This document shows positions 25,221 to 33,080 of a stretch of 64,000 nt of DNA, one piece after another. This stretch comes from Amycolatopsis xylanica (GTDB lineage Bacteria > Actinomycetota > Actinomycetes > Mycobacteriales > Pseudonocardiaceae): positions 248,001-312,000 of the forward strand of contig NZ_FNON01000010.1 of NCBI RefSeq assembly GCF_900107045.1, given 5' to 3'. Position 1 is the first letter of the stretch, and each line of letters opens with the position of its first letter. The position numbers and the translations under genes were made by a program. The notes under the pieces are model-generated. The model did no database searches. It had not been told where the DNA came from and worked only from the letters and a program-made list of their open reading frames with translations.

Positions 25221-25481
25221 TAGACTGTTTCCCGCAGTCCATGTGAGTGGACTGACTTCGCGTGCTCGTGCGCATTCTGGCCGCTTTTGTTTCATCTCCT
25301 TGAGGTGAGCGGCGGCCGGAAGATACGAGGCCCGGCGGTTCCGGTGGTGCTCCGACCAGCGGATTCGGGTTCTCGCTCAAGCACCAGGGCTGTCGGCCAC
25401 CCGGCCGGCGGCGGCAAACCGAACCAGCTTGCCGGAGCGGACGCCCGGCGGGCACTACACAGAAGAGGTGCGATTCCGGCT
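25221..25481 (+). promoter_or_regulatory. rpsB promoter and long leader
   Basis: TAGACT (25221-25226) is a plausible -10 element, with no strong -35. A short hairpin with arms CAGTCCA and TGGACTG lies at 25235-25254, followed by ~220 nt of leader before the rpsB ATG. AGAAGAGGTG provides a ribosome binding site. S2 operons often have autoregulatory leaders, but no known actinobacterial motif was recognised here. The 388-nt gap between the M23 gene and rpsB otherwise holds no gene. Confidence 0.4.
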
Positions 25482-26339
25482 ATGGCCGTCGTCACCATGA
25501 AGCAGCTGCTCGACAGCGGCGTGCACTTCGGGCACCAGACCCGTCGGTGGAACCCGAAGATGAAGCGCTACATCTTCACCGAGCGCAATGGCATCTACAT
25601 CATCGACCTGCAGCAGACGCTGACCTACATCGACCGTGCGTACGAGTTCATCAAGGAGACCGTCGCGCACGGCGGCACCATCATGTTCGTCGGCACCAAG
25701 AAGCAGGCCCAGGAGGCCATCGCGGCCGAGGCTTCGCGCGTGGGCATGCCCTACGTGAACCAGCGCTGGCTCGGCGGCATGCTGACCAACTTCCAGACGG
25801 TGCACAAGCGTCTTCTCCGCCTGAAGGAGCTCGAGTCGCAGGAGCAGACCGGCGGCTTCGTCGGCCTGACCAAGCGCGAGATCCTCACGCTCACCCGTGA
25901 GAAGGACAAGCTCGAGAAGACCCTCGGCGGTATCCGCGACATGGCCAAGGTGCCTTCGATCGTGTGGATCGTCGACACCAAGAAGGAGCACATCGCCGTC
26001 GGCGAGGCTCGCAAGCTGAACATCCCGGTCGTCGCGATCCTCGACACCAACTGCGACCCGGACGAGGTCGACTACCCGATTCCGGGTAACGACGACGCGA
26101 TCCGCTCGGCCGCGCTGCTGACCAAGGTCGTGGCCGAGGCCGCCGCCGCCGGTCTGCTGCAGCGCTCCAGCCGCAACGGTTCCGCCGACGCGGGCACCGA
26201 CAAGCCGGAGCCGGGCGTCGCCTCCGACGAGCCGCTGGCCGAGTGGGAGAAGGAGCTGCTCGCCGGTTCCGACACCACCGAGGCCGCTGCCGCCGAGGCC
26301 ACCGAGGTGCCGGCCGAGAACGCCACCGCCTCTTCCTGA
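25482..26339 (+). CDS. rpsB: 30S ribosomal protein S2
   Basis: This 285-residue S2 homologue begins 'MAVVTMKQLLDSGVHFGHQTRRWNP', the canonical start, which rules out an upstream in-frame extension. Conserved blocks include 'YIFTERNGIYIIDLQQTLTY', 'VGTKKQAQEAIAAEA' and 'VNQRWLGGMLTNFQTV'. The C-terminal ~50 residues are Ala/Glu-rich and non-conserved, as in other actinobacteria. It forms the rpsB-tsf pair but is separated from tsf by a strong terminator. Confidence 0.97.
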   Translation: MAVVTMKQLLDSGVHFGHQTRRWNPKMKRYIFTERNGIYIIDLQQTLTYIDRAYEFIKETVAHGGTIMFVGTKKQAQEAIAAEASRVGMPYVNQRWLGGMLTNFQTVHKRLLRLKELESQEQTGGFVGLTKREILTLTREKDKLEKTLGGIRDMAKVPSIVWIVDTKKEHIAVGEARKLNIPVVAILDTNCDPDEVDYPIPGNDDAIRSAALLTKVVAEAAAAGLLQRSSRNGSADAGTDKPEPGVASDEPLAEWEKELLAGSDTTEAAAAEATEVPAENATASS

Positions 26340-26348
26340 CGCGCTGCT

Positions 26349-26382
26349 CCCGCGCGGCCCGAGTTCGCTCGGGCCGCGCGGG
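26349..26382 (+). terminator. Strong terminator between rpsB and tsf
   Basis: The 15-bp perfect arms CCCGCGCGGCCCGAG and CTCGGGCCGCGCGGG are closed by a TTCG tetraloop and followed by CTCTCATTCTT. It lies 9 bp after the rpsB stop. Such an element would attenuate tsf expression relative to rpsB. Confidence 0.88.
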
Positions 26383-26435
26383 CTCTCATTCTTCCCCCGA
26401 ACCACACGCCCTGAAAAAGGACGGGATTTAGCACC

Positions 26436-27251
26436 ATGGCGAACTACACCGCCGCAGATGTGAAGCGCCTGCGCGAGCTCACCGGCGCCGGCATGATGAA
26501 CTGCAAGAAGGCGCTCGACGAGAACGACGGCGACTTCGACAAGGCCGTCGAGTTCCTGCGCATCAAGGGTGCCAAGGACGTCGGCAAGCGCGCCGAGCGC
26601 GCCACCTCCGAGGGCCTCGTCGCCGGCCAGGACGGTGTCCTGATCGAGCTCGACTCCGAGACCGACTTCGTCGCGAAGAACGCCGACTTCCAGGAGCTGG
26701 CCGCGAAGATCGTCGAGGTCGCGAAGACCGTCAAGACCGACGACGTCGAGAAGCTGAAGGCCGCCGAGCTCGACGGCAAGTCCGTCGACGCCGCCGTCCA
26801 GGAGCTCGCCGCCCGTATCGGCGAGAAGCTGGAGCTGCGCCGCGTCGTGTCCTTCGAGGGCACCACCGCCACCTACCTGCACCGCCGTGGCGCCGACCTG
26901 CCCCCGGCCGTCGGCGTGCTGGTCGAGTTCACCGGTGACGACGCCGACGCCGCCCGCGGCGCCGCGATGCAGGTCGCCGCGCTCAAGGCCAAGTACCTGA
27001 CCCGCGAAGAGGTCCCGGCCGAGGTCGTCGAGAACGAGCGTCGTGTCGCCGAGGCGACCGCCCGCGAAGAGGGCAAGCCCGAGCAGGCACTGCCCAAGAT
27101 CATCGAGGGTAAGGTCAACGCGTACTACAAGGACAACGTGCTGCTCGAGCAGCCGTCGGTCAAGGACAACAAGAAGACCGTGAAGGCGCTGCTGGACGAG
27201 GCGGGTGTGACCATCACCCGGTTCGCGCGCTTCGAGGTCGGCCAGGCCTGA
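26436..27251 (+). CDS. tsf: Elongation factor Ts
   Basis: This 271-residue EF-Ts homologue is the nucleotide exchange factor for EF-Tu. The UBA-like N-terminus is 'YTAADVKRLRELTGAGMMNCKKALDE', followed by the conserved 'ETDFVAKNADFQELA' (TDFV motif) and 'VGVLVEFTGDDAD'. The dimerisation/C-domain ends 'LDEAGVTITRFARFEVGQ'. A good AAAAAGGACGGG ribosome binding site precedes ATG 26436. Normal length for actinobacteria. Confidence 0.97.
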   Translation: MANYTAADVKRLRELTGAGMMNCKKALDENDGDFDKAVEFLRIKGAKDVGKRAERATSEGLVAGQDGVLIELDSETDFVAKNADFQELAAKIVEVAKTVKTDDVEKLKAAELDGKSVDAAVQELAARIGEKLELRRVVSFEGTTATYLHRRGADLPPAVGVLVEFTGDDADAARGAAMQVAALKAKYLTREEVPAEVVENERRVAEATAREEGKPEQALPKIIEGKVNAYYKDNVLLEQPSVKDNKKTVKALLDEAGVTITRFARFEVGQA

Positions 27252-27271
27252 ACCGGCTAGTTCTCGCAGGT

Positions 27272-27308
27272 TGTGCCCCGTCTCCGCCCGTGCCGGGGAC
27301 GGGGCACA
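27272..27308 (+). terminator. Terminator after tsf
   Basis: The arms TGTGCCCCGTC (27272-27282) and GACGGGGCACA (27298-27308) are perfect, with inner pairing CCG/CGG. It is located 20 bp after the tsf stop and before pyrH. No T run follows, which is usual for high-GC terminators. Confidence 0.8.
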
Positions 27309-27353
27309 GTCGGGTCCAGACGAATTACAGCGGTCTAGGGAGCGAAACCGAAG

Positions 27354-28085
27354 ATGAGTGACCGGGTCAACGGCGGCTATCGGCGAGTACTGCTGAAGCT
27401 CGGCGGTGAGATGTTCGGCGGCGGTGCCATCGGGGTCGACCCCGATGTCGTGCACTCGGTCGCCCGGCAGATCGCCGAGGTCGCGCGGACCGGGGTGCAG
27501 ATCGCCGTCGTCATCGGCGGTGGCAACTACTTCCGCGGCGCCGAGCTCTCCGAGCGCGGCATGGACCGTGACCGCGCCGACTACATGGCGATGCTGGGCA
27601 CCGTGATGAACTGCCTCGCGCTGCAGGACTTCCTCGAGAAGGAGGGCCTGCCCACCCGCGTACAGAGCGCGATCACCATGGGCCAGGTCGCCGAGGCCTA
27701 CATCCCGCGGCGCGCCGAGCGGCACCTGGAGAAGGGCCGCGTGGTCATCTTCGCCGCCGGTGTCGGCATGCCGTACTTCTCCACCGACACCGCCGCCGCG
27801 CAGCGCGCGCTCGAGATCGGCTGTGAGGCCGTGCTGATGGCCAAGGCCGTCGACGGCGTGTTCACCGCCGACCCGAAGAGCGACCCCAGCGCGGAGATGT
27901 TCCACGAGATCACGCACCGCGAGGTGCTGGAGCGGGACCTCAAGGTCGCGGACGCCACCGCGTTCACCCTCTGCATGGACAACAACATGCCGATCATCGT
28001 GTTCAACCTCCTCACCGAGGGGAACATCGCCCGCGCGGTGAGTGGTGAAAGAATCGGCACTCTGGTCAGTACCCCCGGAGACTGA
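27354..28085 (+). CDS. pyrH: UMP kinase
   Basis: This 243-residue amino-acid-kinase-fold enzyme phosphorylates UMP to UDP in pyrimidine nucleotide synthesis. Family blocks are 'YRRVLLKLGGEMFGGGAIG', 'IAVVIGGGNYFRGAELSE', 'MDRDRADYMAMLGTVMNCLAL', 'GMPYFSTDTAAAQRALEI' and 'KAVDGVFTADPKSDPSA'. ATG 27354 follows AGGGAGCG. The frr gene follows after 55 bp, giving the conserved tsf-pyrH-frr-cdsA order. Confidence 0.97.
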   Translation: MSDRVNGGYRRVLLKLGGEMFGGGAIGVDPDVVHSVARQIAEVARTGVQIAVVIGGGNYFRGAELSERGMDRDRADYMAMLGTVMNCLALQDFLEKEGLPTRVQSAITMGQVAEAYIPRRAERHLEKGRVVIFAAGVGMPYFSTDTAAAQRALEIGCEAVLMAKAVDGVFTADPKSDPSAEMFHEITHREVLERDLKVADATAFTLCMDNNMPIIVFNLLTEGNIARAVSGERIGTLVSTPGD

Positions 28086-28140
28086 GGTACCGGCCGGTGT
28101 CAGCACAGCGTCACACCATTGGACAACAACGGGAGTTACC

Positions 28141-28698
28141 GTGATCGACGAGACCCTCCTCGACGCCGAGGAGAAGATGGAAAAAGCGGTGAACGTCGCG
28201 AAGGAGGACCTGGCGTCGGTGCGCACCGGCCGGGCGAACCCGTCGATGTTCTCGCGGATCGTCGTCGAGTACTACGGCGCGCCGACCCCGCTGAACCAGC
28301 TGGCGAGCGTGAACGTCCCCGAGGCGCGAATGGTGCTCATCAAGCCGTACGACGCCACGCAGCTCAACGCGATCGAGAAGGCGCTGCGTGAGTCGGACCT
28401 CGGCGTGAACCCGAGCAACGACGGCAACGTCATCCGCATCGTCATCCCGCAGCTCACCGAAGAGCGCCGCAAGGAGATGGTGAAGCTCGCCAAGGGCAAG
28501 GGTGAGGACGCCCGCGTCTCCATCCGCAGCGTGCGCCGCAAGGCGAAGGAAACGCTGGACAAGATCCAGAAGGACGGCGAGGCGGGCGAGGACGAGGTCG
28601 TGCGCGCCGAGAAGGAACTGCAGAACCTCACCGACACCTACAGCCACAAGGTCGACGAGCTGGTCAAGCACAAGGAAGCCGAGTTGCTCGAGGTCTGA
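28141..28698 (+). CDS. frr: Ribosome recycling factor
   Basis: This 185-residue RRF dissociates post-termination ribosomes together with EF-G. GTG 28141 is selected because 'VIDETLLDAEEKMEKAVNVAKEDL' is the family N-terminus and GGGAG precedes it; an upstream in-frame start would lie inside pyrH. Conserved regions are 'VRTGRANPSMFSRIVVEYYG', 'YDATQLNAIEKALRESDLG' and 'IPQLTEERRKEMVKLAK'. The stop overlaps the cdsA start by one base (TGATG). Confidence 0.97.
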   Translation: MIDETLLDAEEKMEKAVNVAKEDLASVRTGRANPSMFSRIVVEYYGAPTPLNQLASVNVPEARMVLIKPYDATQLNAIEKALRESDLGVNPSNDGNVIRIVIPQLTEERRKEMVKLAKGKGEDARVSIRSVRRKAKETLDKIQKDGEAGEDEVVRAEKELQNLTDTYSHKVDELVKHKEAELLEV

Positions 28699-29579
28699 TG
28701 GCACAGGTGAGCGAGGATCGCGAGGAAACGGTCGTGGCGCCCGAACCGGCGCAGGACGCCAAGAAGCCGTCGCGGGCGGGGCGTAACCTGCCCGCGGCCA
28801 TCGGCGTCGGTTTGCTGTTGGGTGCCGCGATCATCGCGTCGCTGTTCACCGTGAAGTACCTGTTCATCGCGATCATCGCCGCCGCGATCGCGGTCGGCAC
28901 GGTCGAGCTGGCAGGCGCGCTCAAGCGCGCGGCCGGCATCCAGGTCGCGATGGTCCCGGTGCTCGCCGGTGGCCAGGCGATGATCTGGCTGGCCTGGCCG
29001 TTCGGGCTGCGCGGCGCGCTGATCGCGTTCGTGCTGACCGTGCTGGCCTGCCTCGTCTGGCGGCTGCCGGGCGGCGCCGAAGGCTATCTGCGCGACGTCA
29101 CGGCGACGATCTTCGCGGCGGGCTACCTGCCGCTGTTCGGCGCGTTCGCCGCGATGCTCGTGCCACCGGCCGACGGCCCCGGCCGGGTGCTGGTGTTCAT
29201 GATCGGTGTCGTCGCTTCGGACACCGGCGGGTACGCCGCCGGTGTCCTGCGCGGCAAGCATCCGATGGCGCCGAGCATCAGCCCGAAGAAGACCTGGGAA
29301 GGCTTCGCGGGCTCGGTGATCGCGGGCATCGTCGCGGGTGCGCTCACCCTGACGCTGCTCGTCGACGGCCACGTCTGGCAGGGCGTGCTCTACGGCATCG
29401 CGATCGTGCTCGTCGCGACGCTCGGCGACCTCGTCGAGTCGCTGATCAAGCGCGACCTCGGCATCAAGGACATGGGCAACCTGCTGCCGGGCCATGGCGG
29501 CATCATGGACCGGCTCGACTCGCTCCTGCCGTCCGCGGTCGTGTCCTGGCTGCTGCTGAGCGCCTTCGTCCCTGTCTGA
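28698..29579 (+). CDS. cdsA: Phosphatidate cytidylyltransferase
   Basis: This 293-residue integral membrane enzyme forms CDP-diacylglycerol, the precursor of all phospholipids, from phosphatidate and CTP. After a ~35-residue acidic cytoplasmic N-terminus come about eight hydrophobic segments. The CDS signature is seen as 'SDTGGYAAGVLRGKHPMAP', 'ISPKKTWEGFAGSV' and 'LVESLIKRDLGIKDMGNLLP', closing with 'GHGGIMDRLDSLLPS'. Normal length. It is the last gene of the operon-like rpsB to cdsA stretch; a convergent VOC gene ends 5 bp away. Confidence 0.96.
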   Translation: MAQVSEDREETVVAPEPAQDAKKPSRAGRNLPAAIGVGLLLGAAIIASLFTVKYLFIAIIAAAIAVGTVELAGALKRAAGIQVAMVPVLAGGQAMIWLAWPFGLRGALIAFVLTVLACLVWRLPGGAEGYLRDVTATIFAAGYLPLFGAFAAMLVPPADGPGRVLVFMIGVVASDTGGYAAGVLRGKHPMAPSISPKKTWEGFAGSVIAGIVAGALTLTLLVDGHVWQGVLYGIAIVLVATLGDLVESLIKRDLGIKDMGNLLPGHGGIMDRLDSLLPSAVVSWLLLSAFVPV

Positions 29580-29584
29580 GGGCC

Positions 29585-30430
29585 CTAGTCGTCGTATGGG
29601 TCGTCGACCTCGGCGCGGCCCACGTTGTCGGCGATGTACTCGTGGTCGATGACCGCGAAGACGGCGCCGTCGGGATCGGCCAGTATCGCCACCCGCCCGA
29701 ACGGGGTGTCGTACGGCTCGATCACGACGGACCCGCCGTGCAGCAGCGCCTGCCCGGCGACGGCGTCGGTGCCCTTCGCGGGATCGACCTTGATGTAGAC
29801 CAGCCAGTGCGGCGGCGTGGACGGCAGATATTCGCGGCCCATCACGTACCGGTACAGCACCGGTTCGTGCTCGATGCACCATTCGGCGTAGTCGACGGTC
29901 TCCGCGTCGCCGATCTGATGGCTCTGGTAGTTGAAGAGCCTGCAGTAGAAGTGATCGGCCGCCTCACCGTCGTGCACGTTGAGGTCGGCGCCGCTGAACG
30001 TGTTGGCGACACCGGTGCCGAACTCCCAGCTCACGTCCGGTTCCCAGAACACCACGGGCGCGCCGCTCGCGTCGATGGCGTGCAGGATGCTGCCGCGCTG
30101 CGGGATGGCGATCGGCCCGAGCGTGACCTTGCCGCCTAGTTCGGTCACCCATTCGGCCGCGCTCGCCGTGTGCTGCACGGACAAATGCACTGTCCAGCCA
30201 GGCGCCTGGTTTCTCGCGCCGGTGTAGAGGCCGCCGACCGCCACGCCGTTGAGCGAAGCGATCGAGTAGCGCCTCGTGGGGGTCGCCGGGTCGCGGTTCG
30301 TCGCGTACTGCCAGCCGAAAAGGTTGCCGTAGAAGTGCTGGGCCCGTGCTTCGTCGGTGGTGGAGAGCTCGATCCAGCAGGGGATGCCGGACGGCAGGAC
30401 GCGTGGCACGGACGGAGAACTGAGCGACAT
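29585..30430 (-). CDS. Two-domain VOC (glyoxalase/bleomycin-resistance-like) protein
   Basis: This 281-residue protein contains two VOC modules, starting near 'GIPCWIELSTTDEARAQHFYG' and 'GADLNVHDGEAADHFYCRL', each with a beta-alpha-beta-beta-beta pattern ('GQALLHGGSVVIEPYDTPFG', 'VAILADPDGAVFAVI'). Tandem VOC proteins of this type are usually hydroxylase- or lyase-like metal proteins of unknown substrate. ATG 30430 is favoured because GGGAGATC lies just upstream. It is divergent from the methyltransferase gene with ~120 bp between them and convergent with cdsA. Confidence 0.88.
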   Translation of the reverse strand: MSLSSPSVPRVLPSGIPCWIELSTTDEARAQHFYGNLFGWQYATNRDPATPTRRYSIASLNGVAVGGLYTGARNQAPGWTVHLSVQHTASAAEWVTELGGKVTLGPIAIPQRGSILHAIDASGAPVVFWEPDVSWEFGTGVANTFSGADLNVHDGEAADHFYCRLFNYQSHQIGDAETVDYAEWCIEHEPVLYRYVMGREYLPSTPPHWLVYIKVDPAKGTDAVAGQALLHGGSVVIEPYDTPFGRVAILADPDGAVFAVIDHEYIADNVGRAEVDDPYDD

Positions 30431-30553
30431 GCTGATCTCCCTCGCAGATCCCAAAGCACAATTCTACGGGCTGACCTCGCGTTCTCCGGACCGAAATATG
30501 ATGATCGCAACCCAAGCGGAACTACCTGGCCGCCTGGTTACGTTGGAGCTTCC

Positions 30554-31372
30554 GTGCGCTGGTTCACCCGTCCCGCCCCGTCCTCGCGCGTGCCGCGCAA
30601 GGCGGAGGTCTTGCCGAGCCCGAATATCTGGTACTACCCCCAGGCGTACGAGATCGAGAACCGCGCGCAGGACGTGGACGGGGAGATCTGGCAGGTACTG
30701 GCGGAATCCGCCTGCTGGCAGGGCAAGGACGTGCTCGACGTCGGCTGCGGCGACGGCTTCCATCTGCCGCGGTTCGCCGAACAGGCCAAGTCGGTGCTGG
30801 GGGTCGAGCCACACGAGCCGCTCGTCGAGCGCGCCTTGCTGCGGGTGAAGGATCTGGCTTCGGTGAACGTGCTCCGCGGGTGCGCCCAGGCGCTGCCGGT
30901 GGCCGACGCGAGCGTCGACGTCGTGCACGCGCGGACGGCGTACTTCTTCGGCCCCGGCTGCGATCCGGGGCTGCGTGAGGCGGAGCGGGTGCTGCGGCCG
31001 GGTGGCGTGTTCGCCATCGTCGACCTGGACGTCAGCCGTGCCCCCTACGGCGACTGGATGCGGGCGGATCTGCCCGACTACGACCCGGTGGCCGTCGAGC
31101 GGTTCTTCGCGGCCGCCGGTTTCGGCTGCCGCCGGGTGGAAACCCGCTGGCGCTTCGACGACGCCGAGGCCATGAAGGCCGTGCTCAAGATCGAGTTCAG
31201 CGCGGCCGTCGCCGAACGCGCGATCGCGGAAGTGTTACGGGCCAACGATTCCCGTGGCCCGGTGACGCTGCCGGTGAGCTACCGCGTGCATGTGCGGCGC
31301 AAGCCCACCGGCCTCGTCATCCCGCTTCACTCGGCTTCGGATTCGTCGTCCGCCGCGCCGAGGATCCCGTAG
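30554..31372 (+). CDS. Class I SAM-dependent methyltransferase
   Basis: This 272-residue protein contains SAM motif I 'KDVLDVGCGDGFHLPRF' (~residues 57-73), an acidic loop at 'VLGVEPHEPLVERAL', and the post-motif 'EAERVLRPGGVFAIVDLDVS'. It belongs to the Methyltransf_11/ubiE-like group; the substrate is not predictable. GTG 30554 gives the right N-terminus ('VRWFTRPAPSSRVPRK'); a much longer upstream frame is not supported. The 3' end overlaps the convergent padR gene by 46 bp. Confidence 0.88.
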   Translation: MRWFTRPAPSSRVPRKAEVLPSPNIWYYPQAYEIENRAQDVDGEIWQVLAESACWQGKDVLDVGCGDGFHLPRFAEQAKSVLGVEPHEPLVERALLRVKDLASVNVLRGCAQALPVADASVDVVHARTAYFFGPGCDPGLREAERVLRPGGVFAIVDLDVSRAPYGDWMRADLPDYDPVAVERFFAAAGFGCRRVETRWRFDDAEAMKAVLKIEFSAAVAERAIAEVLRANDSRGPVTLPVSYRVHVRRKPTGLVIPLHSASDSSSAAPRIP

Positions 31373-31926
31373 AGCGCGCGCCGCGCCTCGTTCATCACCT
31401 CGATGGCCTTCGCCTTCTGAGCCGGTGAACCGGCCTGCGCGACCTGGACGGCCGCGGCCATCAGGGTCATGCCCGCCTTGCGCAGGTTGACCTCGATCGG
31501 GTCGACCTCGTGGGCGATGTGCTCCCACGGCGGCACCGCGTCCTGCTGCTCGGCGGCCGAGCGGCCCTCTTCGGTGAGCTCGAACAGGCGCTTGCCGCTG
31601 TCTTCGCGGCTGGTCACGAGTCCTTCGTCGGCCATCAGCTGCAGCGTCGGGTAGATGGAGCCGGGGCTCGGCTTCCAGAATCCGCCACTGCGCTCGCTGA
31701 TCTCGCCGATGATCTCGTAGCCGTGCCTCGGCTGCTCGGCCAGCAGGGCGAGGATCGCCGCGCGGACGTCACCGCGCCTGCCTCGCCTGCCGGGTCCGCC
31801 ACGGCCGCGGCCGTGACCACGGGGCCCAGGGCCCCAGCCCGCGGGGAATTCCCCGAAGCCACCGCGTCCGAACGGGCCGAAGGCCTCGCGCACGTGCGGC
31901 GGCGGGAAGTGTCGTCGTCCTCTCAT
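31327..31926 (-). CDS. PadR family transcriptional regulator
   Basis: This 199-residue regulator has a Gly/Arg/Pro-rich N-terminal tail (~50 residues, 'GPRGHGRGRGGPGRRGRRG'), then the PadR winged helix 'DVRAAILALLAEQPRHGYEII', 'WKPSPGSIYPTLQLMADEGLV' and 'KRLFELTEEGRSAAEQ', and a C-terminal dimerisation helix. PadR proteins repress divergent or own genes and respond to phenolics or drugs. A CGATATATCG palindrome ~50 bp upstream may be its own operator. ATG 31926 follows GAGGAGAAAAG. Confidence 0.93.
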   Translation of the reverse strand: MRGRRHFPPPHVREAFGPFGRGGFGEFPAGWGPGPRGHGRGRGGPGRRGRRGDVRAAILALLAEQPRHGYEIIGEISERSGGFWKPSPGSIYPTLQLMADEGLVTSREDSGKRLFELTEEGRSAAEQQDAVPPWEHIAHEVDPIEVNLRKAGMTLMAAAVQVAQAGSPAQKAKAIEVMNEARRALYGILGAADDESEAE

Positions 31927-31972
31927 GATCTTTTCTCCTCTAGATGTCTAACGAACTGTTCCGACACGTTCA

Positions 31973-31982
31973 CGATATATCG
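31973..31982. promoter_or_regulatory. Candidate PadR operator
   Basis: CGATATATCG is a perfect 10-bp palindrome in unusually AT-rich sequence between the divergent padR and two-HTH regulator genes. PadR operators are typically AT-rich inverted repeats. Binding is inferred from position. Confidence 0.45.
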
Positions 31983-32051
31983 GTAACAGTCGTTCGGCAA
32001 CCTCTGTGACGCGGGACACTGGAAGTCCGCCGACCCTTGCGAGGTGCGCAC

Positions 32052-33080
32052 ATGCTCGACGTCATCGGATTGAGCCCACTCGACCTGCGGGTTTACGGTG
32101 CGCTGGTCGACAGCCGATCGATGACGACGGCCGAGCTCGCCGCCGAACTCGGCCTGAGCAGGCAACGGCTCAGCCAGGTGCTACGCGGGCTCACCTCGAA
32201 ACACCTGGTTATCCGCGCCCCGGGCAAGCCGGTGCGGTTCACGGCCGTCGCTCCCGATGTCGGGCTCGGCGCGCTGGTGCTTCTCAAAGAGCAAGAGCTG
32301 GAGAGTGCTCGTCTGGTGGCGAACCGGTTCCAGGACCGCCATCGGCACGCTGTCGGCAGACAGGCTTCCGACCTGATCGAGGTGGTGCGCGGCAGCGAGG
32401 CCATCGCGCGCCGGGCCGACCAGATCATGCGCTCCGCCAGGCATGAGGTGCGTTTCGTCGACAAACCCCCGTACGCCAAGGCGCCCGCCACGCTGCATCC
32501 GGCGGAACGGGATCTGCTCGGCGCGGGCGTCCGGTTCCGCGGCGTCTACGACCGCGGCGCGCTGGAGTTGCACGATCTCTACGCCGACCTCGAGGCTGGC
32601 TTGCTGCTCGGCGAGGAGGCGCGGGTGACCGCGGAGGCCCCGTTGAAGATGATCGTCGCCGATCATCACCTGGCGCTGGTGCCGTTGCATTCCAACGCGC
32701 CGACGGTCGAGATCGCGCTCGTGGTCCACCCGTCCACGCTGCTCGACGCGCTCGGCGCGCTGTTCCAGAACCTCTGGCGGCACAGCCTGCCGCTGTGCCT
32801 GCCCGGCAGTGCGCACTCCGCGCACAACGCACTGTCCACAGAGGACAGCAGGCTGCTCGCGCTGCTCACCACCGGGCTGCCGGACCGCAGCATCGCCAAG
32901 CAGCTGGGGCTGAGCTACCGGACCTTTCAGCGCAGGCTGCGCGAGCTGATGGACTTCCTCGGCGCGCAGACCCGCTTCCAGGCTGGCCTGCAGGCCGCGG
33001 CCAGGGGCTGGGTCACCGTGCCGGTGCCCCAGCCCCCGCCCCCTACTGCAGGGCGTACGCCCGCTGGACCGTCTGCGTGA
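32052..33080 (+). CDS. Regulator with N-terminal TrmB-like and C-terminal LuxR-like HTH
   Basis: This 342-residue regulator has a winged-helix start ('IGLSPLDLRVYGALVDSRSM', 'TTAELAAELGLSRQRLSQVL') resembling TrmB/HTH-type sensors. The middle has a phospholipase-D-like sensor pattern ('GARVTAEAPLKMIVADHHLA'-type strand, with 'ALVVHPSTLLDALGALFQNLW'). The C-terminal HTH is 'LSTEDSRLLALLTTGLPDRS' and 'AKQLGLSYRTFQRRLRELM', LuxR-like. Proteins of this layout are abundant in actinomycetes and often sit beside secreted products. The 3' end overlaps the convergent S8 protease gene by 38 bp. ATG 32052 is preferred over TTG 32037. Confidence 0.85.
   Translation: MLDVIGLSPLDLRVYGALVDSRSMTTAELAAELGLSRQRLSQVLRGLTSKHLVIRAPGKPVRFTAVAPDVGLGALVLLKEQELESARLVANRFQDRHRHAVGRQASDLIEVVRGSEAIARRADQIMRSARHEVRFVDKPPYAKAPATLHPAERDLLGAGVRFRGVYDRGALELHDLYADLEAGLLLGEEARVTAEAPLKMIVADHHLALVPLHSNAPTVEIALVVHPSTLLDALGALFQNLWRHSLPLCLPGSAHSAHNALSTEDSRLLALLTTGLPDRSIAKQLGLSYRTFQRRLRELMDFLGAQTRFQAGLQAAARGWVTVPVPQPPPPTAGRTPAGPSA

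Noticed and set aside
25287..25481. N-terminal extension of ribosomal protein S2
   Set aside because: In frame but not S2-like; the canonical S2 start is at 25482 with its own ribosome binding site.
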